Source of the DNA: Bacteroidota bacterium
GTDB taxonomy: Bacteria; Bacteroidota; Bacteroidia; Chitinophagales; Chitinophagaceae
DNA: 64,000 bases
Direction of reading: 5' to 3'
Assembly: GCA_947457075.1 (NCBI GenBank)
Contig: CANGUG010000003.1
Span: 103,062-167,061 of the forward strand
Made by a program: the position numbers and the translations under genes. Under the pieces are notes generated by a model. The model did not search any database. It was not told the DNA's origin and worked only from the letters and a program-made list of their open reading frames with translations. The first letter of the stretch is position 1, and each line of letters starts with the position of its first letter. Below are positions 21,115 through 31,655 of the stretch, in pieces.

Positions 21115-22647
21115 TTAACACTCCGCAAGTGCAATGGGTATTTGAATTGCTAAACCGCCGTCTGCAGTTTCTTTATATTTAGCATTCATATCCAAAGCAG
21201 TATTCCACATTGTTTTGATGACTTTGTCTAAGCTTACCACTGCAAAGTCTGGTTTACTTTGCAATGCCAATTGCGCAGCTGTGATGGCCTTGATAGCTCC
21301 CATACTATTGCGTTCGATACAAGGAATTTGAACCAAACCACCAATTGGATCACAAGTAAGGCCTAAATGATGTTCCATTGCAATTTCAGCAGCCATTAAA
21401 CATTGCTTTTGATTACCACCCAATAATTCAGTTAGCCCAGCGGCAGCCATTGCAGAAGAAACACCAATTTCAGCTTGACAACCTCCCATCGCTGCTGAAA
21501 TGGTTGCGCCAGTTTTAAACAATGTACCTACTGCGCTTGCCGTCATTAAAAAATTTCGAATAGCTGTTGGCGTATTTTTATTACAAAATAATTGTACATA
21601 TAAAAGTACAGCAGGAACAACGCCAGCAGCGCCGTTGGTAGGCGCAGTCACAACCCTACCAAAACTAGCATTCTCCTCATTCACTGCTAATGCAAAACAA
21701 CTTACCCAATCCAAAATATACCTAAAATCTTGTCCTCCCTTTTTAATCAGTTCCATCCATTGTGCTTGATTATCGAAGGTTGCTTGATTCAGTAATTGCT
21801 GGTTTAAATCAAATGCACGTCTTCTTACTTGAAGCCCGCCCGGTAAAACTCCATTGGTTAAACAACCCTTATAAATACAATTTAGCATGGTTTGCCATAT
21901 GGCATCTAATTGTGCATTTATTTGTGTTTCAGATAAAATGGCTTTTTCATTTTCATAAACAATTTCACTAATGGACATACCTGTTTTCATGCACCAATGT
22001 GATAGTTCATCCGTGCTTTTAAATTCAAAAGGAACCTCTGTAACTTCTTCCCTTGCATCGGAAGCCTTAACTCCTATATCAGAAGCTGACGCTTCTTCTT
22101 TACTTACATCAGAAGCTAGCGCTTCTTCTTTCCATGCATCGGACGCATTTAGTTTATTCCATGCATCGGACGCATTCGCGTCCTCTTCAATGAAACCACC
22201 CCCAATGGAATAATAAGTAAAATTGAATTGCGCATTATTAATTGTAACAATCAATTGTAAAGCATTGGGATGATGTGGAAGAGACTGCTCTTTTAAAAAA
22301 AGCAGGTCAGTTTCTACATTAAATTCAATCCCATGAGTACCGTTCAATTGAATAAATTGATTACTTTTTATCGCCTCTATTTTTTGGGTAATAAGTGAAG
22401 TGTCGGTGCTGATAGGATCTTCCCCTAAAAGGCCCATTAACACCGCCATATCAGTGCCATGCCCTTTTCCAGTTTTTGCCAAAGACCCATATAAAAGTAC
22501 CGTGACCTGACTGATTTGATGAAATAAATTGGCTTCTCTTAACTGTTGCATACAATGCAAGGCAGCCCTCCAAGGCCCAAGGGTATGAGAACTTGATGGT
22601 CCCACCCCTATTTTAAACATATCAAAAACAGATATAAATTTTTCCAT
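21115..22647 (-). CDS. sdaA: L-serine ammonia-lyase with an in-frame ASD-repeat insertion
   Basis: [80 protein letters not shown] at 22647 preferred over TTG at 22659. Confidence 0.95.
   Translation of the reverse strand: MEKFISVFDMFKIGVGPSSSHTLGPWRAALHCMQQLREANLFHQISQVTVLLYGSLAKTGKGHGTDMAVLMGLLGEDPISTDTSLITQKIEAIKSNQFIQLNGTHGIEFNVETDLLFLKEQSLPHHPNALQLIVTINNAQFNFTYYSIGGGFIEEDANASDAWNKLNASDAWKEEALASDVSKEEASASDIGVKASDAREEVTEVPFEFKSTDELSHWCMKTGMSISEIVYENEKAILSETQINAQLDAIWQTMLNCIYKGCLTNGVLPGGLQVRRRAFDLNQQLLNQATFDNQAQWMELIKKGGQDFRYILDWVSCFALAVNEENASFGRVVTAPTNGAAGVVPAVLLYVQLFCNKNTPTAIRNFLMTASAVGTLFKTGATISAAMGGCQAEIGVSSAMAAAGLTELLGGNQKQCLMAAEIAMEHHLGLTCDPIGGLVQIPCIERNSMGAIKAITAAQLALQSKPDFAVVSLDKVIKTMWNTALDMNAKYKETADGGLAIQIPIALAEC
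22060..22185. repeat. Degenerate ~21-30 bp repeats inside sdaA encoding ASD-type peptide units
   Basis: Repeated CATCRGAAGC/CATCGGACGC and CGCTTCTTCTTT words; protein [45 protein letters not shown]. Confidence 0.9.
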
Positions 22648-22688
22648 AATCTTAGACAAATGTATGTTAGTTTTTTATACATTTGATA

Positions 22689-23924
22689 ATGAAATTGTAT
22701 TTACTTATTCTATTTTCAATTTTTTCCATTTGCGAAGTCAATGGTCAAGTAAATGCTCAATTCCTTGAGGCTTTAATGAAGCAAAGACCAGCTCAGTTTG
22801 CGGAAATATTAAACAATCCATCTGAATACAGGATTCAGTTATTTTATACTCAAATAGATAGAGACGAACATAATATACCGCACTTTACAGAATATAGTTA
22901 TCGACTAAATCCAACGGAATATTTTTATCCAGCAAGTACGGTAAAAATGCCTTTAGCTATCTTAGCATTAGATAAAATTAATTCGCTCAACATTCCTGGA
23001 TTAACCAAATCAACCTCGCTATATTATGATAGTGTTGGTGCGAGACAAGAAACCATATATAATAATCCCTATGCAGTAAATGGTAAACAAACCATTGAAC
23101 AAGCCATTAAAGAAATTTTTTTAGTAAGCGACAATAATGCAGCTAATAGATTATTTGAATTCATAGGACAAGAAGCAATACATTCTACATTGGCTGAAAA
23201 AGGATACAAAGATGCCTATATTAGGAATAGACTTGAACTAGGAAGAACGCAGGAAGAAAGCAGACAAACCCAAGCCATTGATGCTTTTGATGACAATGGA
23301 AAACTAATTTACCATTTCAAGCCACAATATAATAAACAACCTTTACCTAATTATAATGTTCAATTGGGAAAAGGGTATTTAAACGGTAACGATTCGTTAA
23401 TAAATGCCCCATTAGATTTTTCTACAAAAAACAGAATTTATCTAAACGATTTACACCATATTTTACAGTCCGTTATTTTTTATGATCAAACTCCTAAGGC
23501 AAAGCAATTTAATTTAACAAAGGAGGATAGAATGTTTCTTTTAAAGTGGATGCATACCTTACCCACCGAATCTCAATATCCTACTTATGATTCGCTTGAT
23601 TATTGGCCAGCCTATTGTAAATTCTTACTAATGGGTGCTGAAAAAGGGCCTATTCCATCAAACATTAAAATATTTAATAAAGTAGGTGATGCTTATGGTT
23701 TTTTATTGGACGTAAGCTATATAGTAGATACAGTGAATAAGGTTGAGTTTATGTTGAGTGGCGTTATTTATTGCAATAAAGACGGAATTTTAAACGATAG
23801 TCAATACGATTATGAATCAGTCGGCTTTCCTTTTTTTAAAAATATGGGGCAACTCATTTATGATTATGAACTGAATAGAAAAAAGAAATTCCTACCCAAT
23901 TTTAACCAACTCTTTCCTCAATAA
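22689..23924 (+). CDS. Serine hydrolase / class A beta-lactamase-like secreted protein
   Basis: Signal peptide; YPASTVKMPLAIL (SxxK), VSDNNAANRLFEFI (SDN), FNKVGDAYGF (KxG). ATG at 22689 preferred over TTG at 22683. Confidence 0.85.
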   Translation: MKLYLLILFSIFSICEVNGQVNAQFLEALMKQRPAQFAEILNNPSEYRIQLFYTQIDRDEHNIPHFTEYSYRLNPTEYFYPASTVKMPLAILALDKINSLNIPGLTKSTSLYYDSVGARQETIYNNPYAVNGKQTIEQAIKEIFLVSDNNAANRLFEFIGQEAIHSTLAEKGYKDAYIRNRLELGRTQEESRQTQAIDAFDDNGKLIYHFKPQYNKQPLPNYNVQLGKGYLNGNDSLINAPLDFSTKNRIYLNDLHHILQSVIFYDQTPKAKQFNLTKEDRMFLLKWMHTLPTESQYPTYDSLDYWPAYCKFLLMGAEKGPIPSNIKIFNKVGDAYGFLLDVSYIVDTVNKVEFMLSGVIYCNKDGILNDSQYDYESVGFPFFKNMGQLIYDYELNRKKKFLPNFNQLFPQ

Positions 23925-24070
23925 TTAGCTATAACATACTACCTTATTGAATTTCCTTAGATATACACAACCTAGTCAAGAAAGACTGAATAATTAAATG
24001 ATATCAAAAGCCTAAAACTTACAGGCGTTTGCGAATAATTTGCGAAATTTGATATACCAAATAAATTACC

Positions 24071-25261
24071 ATGATATTATCTTCTTTATTAAATCGCTTT
24101 AGTGAACCAGAAACTTTGAAAATGGCTAAGTTAGGCCGTGAATTAAGGGCACAAGGAATTGATGTGATTGATTTAAGCTTAGGTGAACCCGATTTTGATA
24201 CGCCTCAGCATATTAAAGACGCTGCTATTAAAGCCATACATGACAACTGGTCGCATTATACACCAGTTGCCGGTTTCTTAGATTTAAGAGAAGCAGTTTG
24301 CACAAAATTGAAAAGAGACAATCACTTGGATTATAAACCGGAACAAATTGTTACTTCTACTGGAGCAAAGCAAAGTTTAGCCAATGCTATATTGGCCTTG
24401 GTGGATGAGGAGGATGAAGTTATTATCCCTACTCCGTACTGGGTTACTTACTCTGAATTGGTAAAAATTGCTAGAGGTAAAGTGGTTGAAATTAGAACAA
24501 CTACTGAAGCAGGTTTTAAAGCAACTCCTGCCCAAATTGAAGCAGCAATCACTCCAAAGACAAAGGTATTTATGTTCTCTAGTCCTTGTAATCCAAGTGG
24601 TGCAGTTTATAGTAAGGATGAATTAAAGGCCATCGCTGCCGTATTTGAAAAATATCCTCATATCACTATATTGTCTGATGAAATATACGAGTACATCAAC
24701 TTTGTTGGAAAACATGAAAGTATTGCACAGTTTTCTGCCATTAAGGATCAGGTTGTTGTGATTAATGGTTTAAGTAAAGGTTTTGCTATGACAGGTTGGA
24801 GATTAGGATATACTGCATCCTCAGTAGAAATTGCAAAAGCAATGGAAAAGTTACAAGGTCAGTTTACATCTGGCACTTGTTCCATTACTCAAAAAGCTGC
24901 AGTCACTGCTTTAGTGGGTGATTTAAAACCTTCATTCGAAATGACTGAAGAATTTACCCGTCGTCGAACAACTACCTTAAAATTAGTAAGTGAAATGCCT
25001 GGCTTTAAATGTTATGCTCCAGAAGGTGCATTTTATGTTTTTCCTGATGTAAGTGCCTACTATGGTAAATCGGATGGGACACAAACCATTTCAAATGCAG
25101 CTGATTTTAGCATGTATTTATTAAATACAGCACATGTTTCCTCAGTTATGGGTGATGCATTTGGCGAACCCAATTGCGTACGTTTTTCTTTTGCCAACAG
25201 CATGCCTAATATTGAAAAAGCATGGGCAAGAATTAAAGAAGCATTGGCTAAATTAAAATAG
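24071..25261 (+). CDS. Pyridoxal phosphate-dependent aminotransferase (aspartate aminotransferase-like)
   Basis: LSLGEPDFDTPQHIKDAA; TGAKQSLANAILAL; SSPCNPSGAVYS; INGLSKGFAMTGWRLGY. Confidence 0.95.
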   Translation: MILSSLLNRFSEPETLKMAKLGRELRAQGIDVIDLSLGEPDFDTPQHIKDAAIKAIHDNWSHYTPVAGFLDLREAVCTKLKRDNHLDYKPEQIVTSTGAKQSLANAILALVDEEDEVIIPTPYWVTYSELVKIARGKVVEIRTTTEAGFKATPAQIEAAITPKTKVFMFSSPCNPSGAVYSKDELKAIAAVFEKYPHITILSDEIYEYINFVGKHESIAQFSAIKDQVVVINGLSKGFAMTGWRLGYTASSVEIAKAMEKLQGQFTSGTCSITQKAAVTALVGDLKPSFEMTEEFTRRRTTTLKLVSEMPGFKCYAPEGAFYVFPDVSAYYGKSDGTQTISNAADFSMYLLNTAHVSSVMGDAFGEPNCVRFSFANSMPNIEKAWARIKEALAKLK

Positions 25262-26211
25262 TGACTTCCGAGAAATTTCAAATGTTTGAAAACCGGCTGC
25301 TTAAAAATTATAAGCACCGCCTTAAACAAGCCAAGCGTCAAAACTTGACATGTTGGAGATTATATGATCATGACTTGCCTGAGTTCCCAATATGTGTAGA
25401 GTTTTATGAGGAATATATTTACATCGCGGAGTACAATCGAAGACATGCCCTAACCGAAGAAGAACATGCTATTTGGTTTGAAACAACCAAAGACATCATA
25501 ACTAAGTTGACAGGCGTTCCTGTGGATCATATGTATGTGAAACTTAGAAAAAGAATGTCTCACAGGGAAGGCCAATATGAAAAAGAGGAAGTCACTGAAT
25601 CCAAAATAATTACGGTACAAGAAAATGGACACAAATTCCTAGTCAACTTAACTGACTATCTAGATACCGGACTTTTTTTAGACCATCGGATGACGCGTCA
25701 AATGGTTGCGGCAGAAGCAAAGGATACGCACTTTTTAAATCTATTTAGTTATACCAGTTCCTTTTCGGTTTATGCTGCTGCAGCGGGCGCAAAATCAGTC
25801 ACTTCGGTGGATTTATCCAAAACTTATTTGGCCTGGAGTGAGGATAATTTTACCATTAATTTATTAAAGAACCCAGTTCATTATCAATTTGTACATGCCG
25901 ACGTAAAACAATATTTAAAAACACTGCCCGTCAATCATTTTGATTTAGTAGTAATGGACCCCCCTACCTTTAGTAACAGCAAAAGAATGAAGGATATTTT
26001 AGACATTCAAAGAGATCATGTGGAGTTAATCAATGATGTTTTACGTTCCATGAAACCCAACGGAATACTTTACTTTAGTACTAATTTTACACAATTTATC
26101 ATTGACTTAGAACATATTAATAGTTCGCAAGTAAAGGATATTACCAAAGCAACCACTCCATTTGATTTTGAAGGAAGATTAAAACGCTGGTGCTATAAGA
26201 TTATAAAATAA
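25261..26211 (+). CDS. Class I SAM-dependent methyltransferase, RlmK-like (23S rRNA methyltransferase family)
   Basis: FENRLLKNYKHRL...CWRLYDHDLPEFPICVEFYEEYIYIAEY; GLFLDHRMTRQM; FLNLFSYTSSFSVYAAAAGAKSVTSVDLS; DLVVMDPPTFSNSKRM. GTG start overlaps the preceding stop. Confidence 0.87.
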   Translation: MTSEKFQMFENRLLKNYKHRLKQAKRQNLTCWRLYDHDLPEFPICVEFYEEYIYIAEYNRRHALTEEEHAIWFETTKDIITKLTGVPVDHMYVKLRKRMSHREGQYEKEEVTESKIITVQENGHKFLVNLTDYLDTGLFLDHRMTRQMVAAEAKDTHFLNLFSYTSSFSVYAAAAGAKSVTSVDLSKTYLAWSEDNFTINLLKNPVHYQFVHADVKQYLKTLPVNHFDLVVMDPPTFSNSKRMKDILDIQRDHVELINDVLRSMKPNGILYFSTNFTQFIIDLEHINSSQVKDITKATTPFDFEGRLKRWCYKIIK

Positions 26212-26233
26212 TGAAGATTTTAAATGAGTGGCA

Positions 26234-26842
26234 TTAAATACTGGCAAGTATTTGTTCATGCAAAGCCACCACTTGTGGCAATACCAATTGCAAGTCATCA
26301 TTTACAATTACCCAATCACATAATTTCATTTTTAAAGATTCATCAATTTGATGCATCATTCTTTTTTCAACATCTTGCTGTGTACAATTATCTCTTTTCA
26401 TCACCCGATGCACCCTTAATGATTTGGGTGCAGAGACCCCGATAATTTTATAGGTTCCAAGAGAGGAGCCTGATTCAAAAAATAAGGCAGCTTCTTTGAT
26501 AACATAGGGCGCAGTTTGCGTAGCGGCCCAATCAATGGCAGCCTGAATGGTCACTGGATGTACAATGGCATTGAGTAATGTTAATTTATATGGGTCCGCG
26601 AAAACAATTTTTGATAAATATGTTCGATTTAAGCTACCCTCAACTCCATTATCATTTAGGGTCGAATAAACTTCAGGTCCAAAAGCTGCTATTAATTTTT
26701 CTTTAATGAAGGGACTATTATTCATTAATTGTTTAGCAGTGGCATCAGCATCAAAAATAGGCACCCCCAAATTGGCAAAAACTTTTGCAATGGTGGACTT
26801 ACCTGATCCAATACCCCCTGTTAAACCAATTATCAAGGACAT
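26234..26842 (-). CDS. coaE: Dephospho-CoA kinase
   Basis: IIGLTGGIGSGKSTIAKVFANLGVPIFDADATAKQLM. Confidence 0.97.
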   Translation of the reverse strand: MSLIIGLTGGIGSGKSTIAKVFANLGVPIFDADATAKQLMNNSPFIKEKLIAAFGPEVYSTLNDNGVEGSLNRTYLSKIVFADPYKLTLLNAIVHPVTIQAAIDWAATQTAPYVIKEAALFFESGSSLGTYKIIGVSAPKSLRVHRVMKRDNCTQQDVEKRMMHQIDESLKMKLCDWVIVNDDLQLVLPQVVALHEQILASI

Positions 26843-26892
26843 AAATTAATAAATTATCAAACTTAAAGTTAAGTCAAATTGGACATAAAAAA

Positions 26893-26931
26893 TCCGAAAT
26901 AAGCGCCTAGTAAAAGGATACCTATTTCGGA
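26893..26931 (-). terminator. Terminator-like hairpin after yajC
   Basis: Minus strand TCCGAAATA...TATTTCGGATTTTTT. Confidence 0.7.
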
Positions 26932-26965
26932 CTTATTATAAAATGCTTAGTGCAATTAGTAGCAA

Positions 26966-27274
26966 TTACTTATTGATTGCTTGAGACCACTCTAAACTAA
27001 TAGAAGATCTTTCAATTTTTAAATAGCTTCCAGGGCTCACTTCTAATTGAACAGTGTTGTCCTCGTTCACTTTACTAATTGTACCGTGAATGCCTGCAAT
27101 GGTAACAACTTTATCCCCTTTTTGCATATTGTCAATAAACTTCTTTTGTTCTTTTGCTTTTTTAGCTTGCGGACGAATCATGAAAAACCAAAACACGACC
27201 ATGATACCACCTAGCATAATTAATTGAAAAGTACCACCACCTTGACCTGGTGCTTGTAATAAAAATGTTGTCAT
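26966..27274 (-). CDS. yajC: Preprotein translocase subunit YajC
   Basis: MVVFWFFMIRPQAKKAKEQKKFIDNMQKGDKVVTIAGIHGTISKV. Confidence 0.96.
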   Translation of the reverse strand: MTTFLLQAPGQGGGTFQLIMLGGIMVVFWFFMIRPQAKKAKEQKKFIDNMQKGDKVVTIAGIHGTISKVNEDNTVQLEVSPGSYLKIERSSISLEWSQAINK

Positions 27275-27350
27275 TTGTATTAATTTAATTGTTGTTGTTT
27301 ATTTTATTCTTTCTTACACAAATATAGGCCACAAATACAGATAATGAAAA

Positions 27351-28265
27351 CTATTTGCCCTTATGACTTACTTTTTGAATTTTACCGTTACCTACTAATT
27401 CTTTATGGATACTATCTAAAATCCCATTCACAAAATGACCACTTTGTTCTGTACTATAATCCTTCGCCAAATCGATATATTCATTAATAGAAACCTTGGT
27501 GGGTATTGTGTCAAAATAAACTAATTCGCAAACACCTAAACGCAATAAAATCATATCAATAACTGCAATTCGCTCAGGATCCCAGTTTTTTAATTTTGGC
27601 TTAATAATATCTTCTGAAATTGTTTTCTTTGAAATGGCAGTTTCTAATAAATCAATCGCAAACTTCATTTTTTCCTCTCCTACTAGATCTATAAAATTCA
27701 CCGAACCTGGTTTTTGTATATAATTCAATACAAAGCCTATCATCATATCTCCTTCGTCCTCCCAATTCGTGAAATGTGCATCGATATAATCCACTGCATT
27801 TTCAGATCCTAAAATAATGGTGCCGAAAATGAATTTTAGAATTTCTTTTTCTTTAGCCTTGTCTCTATTTTCTTCTAAGATATAGGTTTTGTATTCATTG
27901 GATTCAGAAAGTTGTCTGAATAAATTTTTAACCAAATCAGCTTCTAACCATTGGTTGGGTTTAACCAATTCCACTGCTTTTTTGAAAGATTCTGATTCAA
28001 TGGTTTGCCAAACAATTGTATTACCCGCAATTTTGATATTAACTGATAAATCAGCTTGGTCAGGTAAGTTTTTGGAAGCACGTTGTTGGGATTCCACTTC
28101 GGCATATAAAGCCACTTGATGTATAAGGTGTATTAGGAAAACAAACAGATTTCTGGATTTATCAAATTCTTTATTAAGTAATTGATTTGGGGTACCCTGA
28201 ATAGTAGATTCTAGCATGTATAAAACCTGCATTACTTTAATTCGGATGTTTCTTCTGTTCATCAT
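27351..28265 (-). CDS. nusB: Transcription antitermination factor NusB
   Basis: NRRNIRIKVMQVLYMLES; VIDMILLRLGVCELVYFDTIPTKVSINEYIDLAKDYSTEQSGHFVNGILD. Confidence 0.93.
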   Translation of the reverse strand: MMNRRNIRIKVMQVLYMLESTIQGTPNQLLNKEFDKSRNLFVFLIHLIHQVALYAEVESQQRASKNLPDQADLSVNIKIAGNTIVWQTIESESFKKAVELVKPNQWLEADLVKNLFRQLSESNEYKTYILEENRDKAKEKEILKFIFGTIILGSENAVDYIDAHFTNWEDEGDMMIGFVLNYIQKPGSVNFIDLVGEEKMKFAIDLLETAISKKTISEDIIKPKLKNWDPERIAVIDMILLRLGVCELVYFDTIPTKVSINEYIDLAKDYSTEQSGHFVNGILDSIHKELVGNGKIQKVSHKGK

Positions 28266-28498
28266 ATTAATAAGAGCTATAAGGCGGGCAAAGCTATCTA
28301 ATAAAATCCAAAAAAACTGACATTTTTTACATAATTAAGCCCAAAACCTTCAAATTTAAGCATAGATTTGCCACCCCTGTCTCCCCAAATTGCATGTTAC
28401 TGCTATTTTGACTTATTTAAAGCGAAAAATAGTCACTGGCAAGGTTGTTGAAGATAGAGAAGTATATCATTTAATTTAAAACCAAAAAACGATAAAGT

Positions 28499-28792
28499 AT
28501 GGCTAAGAGTACGGCAAAAAAACTAAACATTACGCCCTTACATGACAGAGTAATTGTGATGCCTGCCGCTGCTGAAGAGAAAACAGCTGGAGGAATCATT
28601 ATCCCAGACACTGCAAAAGAGAAACCACAACGTGGAGTAATAGTTGCTGCTGGTCCTGGAAAAAAAGACGAACCCGTAACTGTTAAAGTGGGTGATACCG
28701 TTTTATATGGTAAATACGCTGGCACAGAGATTCAAATTGAAGGTCAAGATTTATTAATCATGCGTGAGAGTGATATTTTGGCTATTGTATAA
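28499..28792 (+). CDS. groES: Co-chaperonin GroES
   Basis: [44 protein letters not shown]. Confidence 0.98.
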   Translation: MAKSTAKKLNITPLHDRVIVMPAAAEEKTAGGIIIPDTAKEKPQRGVIVAAGPGKKDEPVTVKVGDTVLYGKYAGTEIQIEGQDLLIMRESDILAIV

Positions 28793-28846
28793 ATGATACA
28801 TCCAATCTATCCAATTAAAATTAAATAACGTTTAAAATAAGTTTAT

Positions 28847-30481
28847 ATGTCTAAAATGATTTTTTTCGATTTAGAAGCGAGAAATAAAATGAAAAAAGGT
28901 GTTGACACATTAGCCAACGCTGTGAAAGTTACTTTAGGGCCAAAAGGTCGTAATGTAGTGATTGAGAAAAAATTTGGATCTCCCTCTGTAACAAAGGATG
29001 GTGTATCTGTAGCTAAAGAAATTGATTTAGAAGATCCAATCGAAAACATTGGCGCTCAAATGGTAAAAGAAGTTGCCTCTAAAACTGCCGATCAAGCGGG
29101 TGATGGTACCACTACAGCAACTGTATTGGCACAAGCCATTGTTGGAGAAGGTTTAAGAAACGTTACAGCTGGCGCCAATCCAATGGATTTAAAGCGTGGT
29201 ATTGACAAAGCAGTTGAAAAAGTAGTGGCTAGTTTAAAAGCACAATCTCAAACAGTTGGAAACGACACAAAGAAAATTGAGCAAGTAGCTTCTATCTCTG
29301 CAAACAACGACAACGAAATTGGTAAGTTAATTGCCATGGCAATGTCTAAAGTGGGTAAAGAAGGGGTTATCACTGTTGAAGAAGCAAAAGGTACTGATAC
29401 AACTGTTGACGTTGTAGAAGGTATGCAATTTGATCGTGGTTATGTATCTCCCTACTTCGTAACCAATAGCGAAAAGATGGAAGCAGAAATGCAAAATCCA
29501 TACATCTTAATTTATGACAAGAAGATTTCAGCGATGAAAGACATCTTACATATTTTAGAGAAAGTAGCGCAAACAAGTCGTCCATTAGTAATTATTGCGG
29601 AGGATTTAGAAGGCGAAGCAATGGCTACATTGGTGGTAAACAAATTACGTGGCACCATTAAAGTAGCTGCTGTTAAAGCACCAGGATTTGGTGACAGAAG
29701 AAAAGAAATGTTAACAGACATCGCTATTTTAACTGCAGGCACTGTAATTAGTGAAGAGCAAGGATTTAAATTAGAAAATGCTGACTTATCTTATTTAGGT
29801 CAAGCCTCTTCCATCACTATTGACAAAGACAACACCGTTATTGTTGGTGGTAAAGGTAAAAAAGCAGATATCACAAGTCGTGTAAATCAAATTAAGGCAC
29901 AAATTGAAAACACCACTTCAGAATACGATAAAGAAAAATTACAAGAGCGTTTAGCGAAATTAAGTGGTGGTGTAGCTGTATTGTATGTAGGTGCTGCCAC
30001 TGAAACTGAAATGAAAGAAAAGAAGGATCGTGTGGACGATGCTTTACACGCTACACGTGCTGCAGTGGAAGAAGGTATTGTTCCAGGTGGTGGTGTTGCT
30101 TACATTCGTGCAGTAGCAAGTTTAGATAAATTAAAAGGGGCTAACGAAGATGAGAATACCGGTATCCAAATTGTACGTCGTGCAATTGAAGAGCCATTAC
30201 GTCAAATTGTTAAGAATAGCGGTATCGAAGGTTCTATTGTTGTACAAAGAATCAAAGAAGGTAAAGACGACTTTGGTTTCAATGCAAGAACAGAAGTTTT
30301 CGAAAACTTATTCAAAGCAGGCGTTATCGACCCCACTAAAGTATCAAGAGTTGCATTAGAAAATGCAGCATCCATTGCTTCTATGTTATTAACAACAGAA
30401 TGCGTGATTGCTGATAAACCTAAGCCAGAAGCTGCTCCACACGGTGGTGGTGCACCTGATATGGGTGGAATGGGTTACTAA
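28847..30481 (+). CDS. groEL: Chaperonin GroEL
   Basis: [50 protein letters not shown]-type tail. Confidence 0.99.
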   Translation: MSKMIFFDLEARNKMKKGVDTLANAVKVTLGPKGRNVVIEKKFGSPSVTKDGVSVAKEIDLEDPIENIGAQMVKEVASKTADQAGDGTTTATVLAQAIVGEGLRNVTAGANPMDLKRGIDKAVEKVVASLKAQSQTVGNDTKKIEQVASISANNDNEIGKLIAMAMSKVGKEGVITVEEAKGTDTTVDVVEGMQFDRGYVSPYFVTNSEKMEAEMQNPYILIYDKKISAMKDILHILEKVAQTSRPLVIIAEDLEGEAMATLVVNKLRGTIKVAAVKAPGFGDRRKEMLTDIAILTAGTVISEEQGFKLENADLSYLGQASSITIDKDNTVIVGGKGKKADITSRVNQIKAQIENTTSEYDKEKLQERLAKLSGGVAVLYVGAATETEMKEKKDRVDDALHATRAAVEEGIVPGGGVAYIRAVASLDKLKGANEDENTGIQIVRRAIEEPLRQIVKNSGIEGSIVVQRIKEGKDDFGFNARTEVFENLFKAGVIDPTKVSRVALENAASIASMLLTTECVIADKPKPEAAPHGGGAPDMGGMGY

Positions 30482-30505
30482 AATAATACGCATAAGCGTT
30501 ATCAT

Positions 30506-30540
30506 AAAAAAAGCCTCAGCAATTGCTGAGGCTTTTTTTA
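30506..30540. terminator. Strong terminator after groEL
   Basis: AAAAAAAGCCTCAGCAATTGCTGAGGCTTTTTTT. Confidence 0.88.
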
Positions 30541-30552
30541 TTTGCTATTAAT

Positions 30553-31272
30553 TTATTGTAATTTGGAAGCGTCCAATTTAGTAAAATATAGTTGAAACCC
30601 CTTTGCTAAAAATAATTGAGCCATACCATAAGTAAGCATGGTCACTAATCCAATATTTTTGATGGGATGATGCAATGACCAATCAAATTTATTGAAAGCT
30701 AATACAGCATCTGAGCTAATAAAAAATAACATGCCAGGCAACCAAAATAAAGTTGAAATAACCTCCCCTTTTGAATTTCCCCCAGCATGTATGGCCATTA
30801 ATGCAGCACTACAAATAAGTGCCATATATACAAGAATAGGATAAATTAAAGTCCCCATTGCTTTTTGAAGCAATAAATAAATTAACACACAGAATGCCAA
30901 TAACAATAAGGTAAAAAGTAAAAACTTTTTTGACTTTGGTTGACCTATGCCATTTATATTATGAAACATTAAAATATTAAAAATATGGGTAGTCATAAAT
31001 GCCAACATCCCAACAATAAATAAATGATCATAGCTCAATAAAACATCCCCTAAAAAAGATCCCAACATCGCAAATAGTACCAGCCACTTAACTTTTGGCG
31101 CTGATGGAAAAAAATTTTGTGTAACTAAATATGCCATTAAAGTAGGCAATAGTAAAGCCTTTGTGGCAAACTGCCAGCTGGCAAAATTTGGACCTAATAC
31201 CTGGGCGTATAAATGTGCTGACAAGATTAAGATGTAGATAGTTATCCCCCACTTTTGCATAAAAATTTTCAT
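30553..31272 (-). CDS. Lysoplasmalogenase (YhhN family) membrane protein
   Basis: Multi-TM; LGSFLGDVLLSYDHLFIVGMLAFMTTHIFNILMF...PGMLFFISSDAVLAFNKF. Confidence 0.85.
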   Translation of the reverse strand: MKIFMQKWGITIYILILSAHLYAQVLGPNFASWQFATKALLLPTLMAYLVTQNFFPSAPKVKWLVLFAMLGSFLGDVLLSYDHLFIVGMLAFMTTHIFNILMFHNINGIGQPKSKKFLLFTLLLLAFCVLIYLLLQKAMGTLIYPILVYMALICSAALMAIHAGGNSKGEVISTLFWLPGMLFFISSDAVLAFNKFDWSLHHPIKNIGLVTMLTYGMAQLFLAKGFQLYFTKLDASKLQ

Positions 31273-31343
31273 AGTTCGTGTTTATTTTATTAAAAGTACG
31301 GTATGACTCGTATATTATTGTCGTCATTTCATAAATTTGTAAA

Positions 31344-31655
31344 ATGTTAAGTAAGGAGGAAGAGCAATTTTACCAACAGTGGGAAAAAGAGAGAGTCCAA
31401 CCCCAATATAAACGCCGACCATTTTTACGTGGATTAAGTGTGGGTTTGCTAATTGGATTGGTGGTACTTGTCATTTCTGAATTGGGATGGTATGAAAGGG
31501 CCCAAATGGTTGCCAATCGAAGGGGTAATGAAACTTGGATAATTATTGCTATCCTCGTAATTTCAATTGGTTTTGGATGGTTATACCAGCAATTTACTTC
31601 AGAAATGAACGAACAAAGATTTCAAGAATTAAAACATATAAAAAACAAAAAATGA
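31344..31655 (+). CDS. Hypothetical small membrane protein (2 TM)
   Basis: Two hydrophobic segments; stop overlaps next ATG (ATGA). Confidence 0.75.
   Translation: MLSKEEEQFYQQWEKERVQPQYKRRPFLRGLSVGLLIGLVVLVISELGWYERAQMVANRRGNETWIIIAILVISIGFGWLYQQFTSEMNEQRFQELKHIKNKK

Noticed and set aside
21971-22213. 80-aa plus-strand ORF across the sdaA repeat insertion
   Set aside because: The serine-rich translation simply reflects the complement of the ASD repeats; sdaA reads through in frame on the minus strand with conserved flanks.
28266-28498. RNA thermometer or CIRCE element in the groES leader
   Set aside because: No TTAGCACTC/GAGTGCTAA pair seen, and no strong stem occluding the groES start that I could identify by eye.
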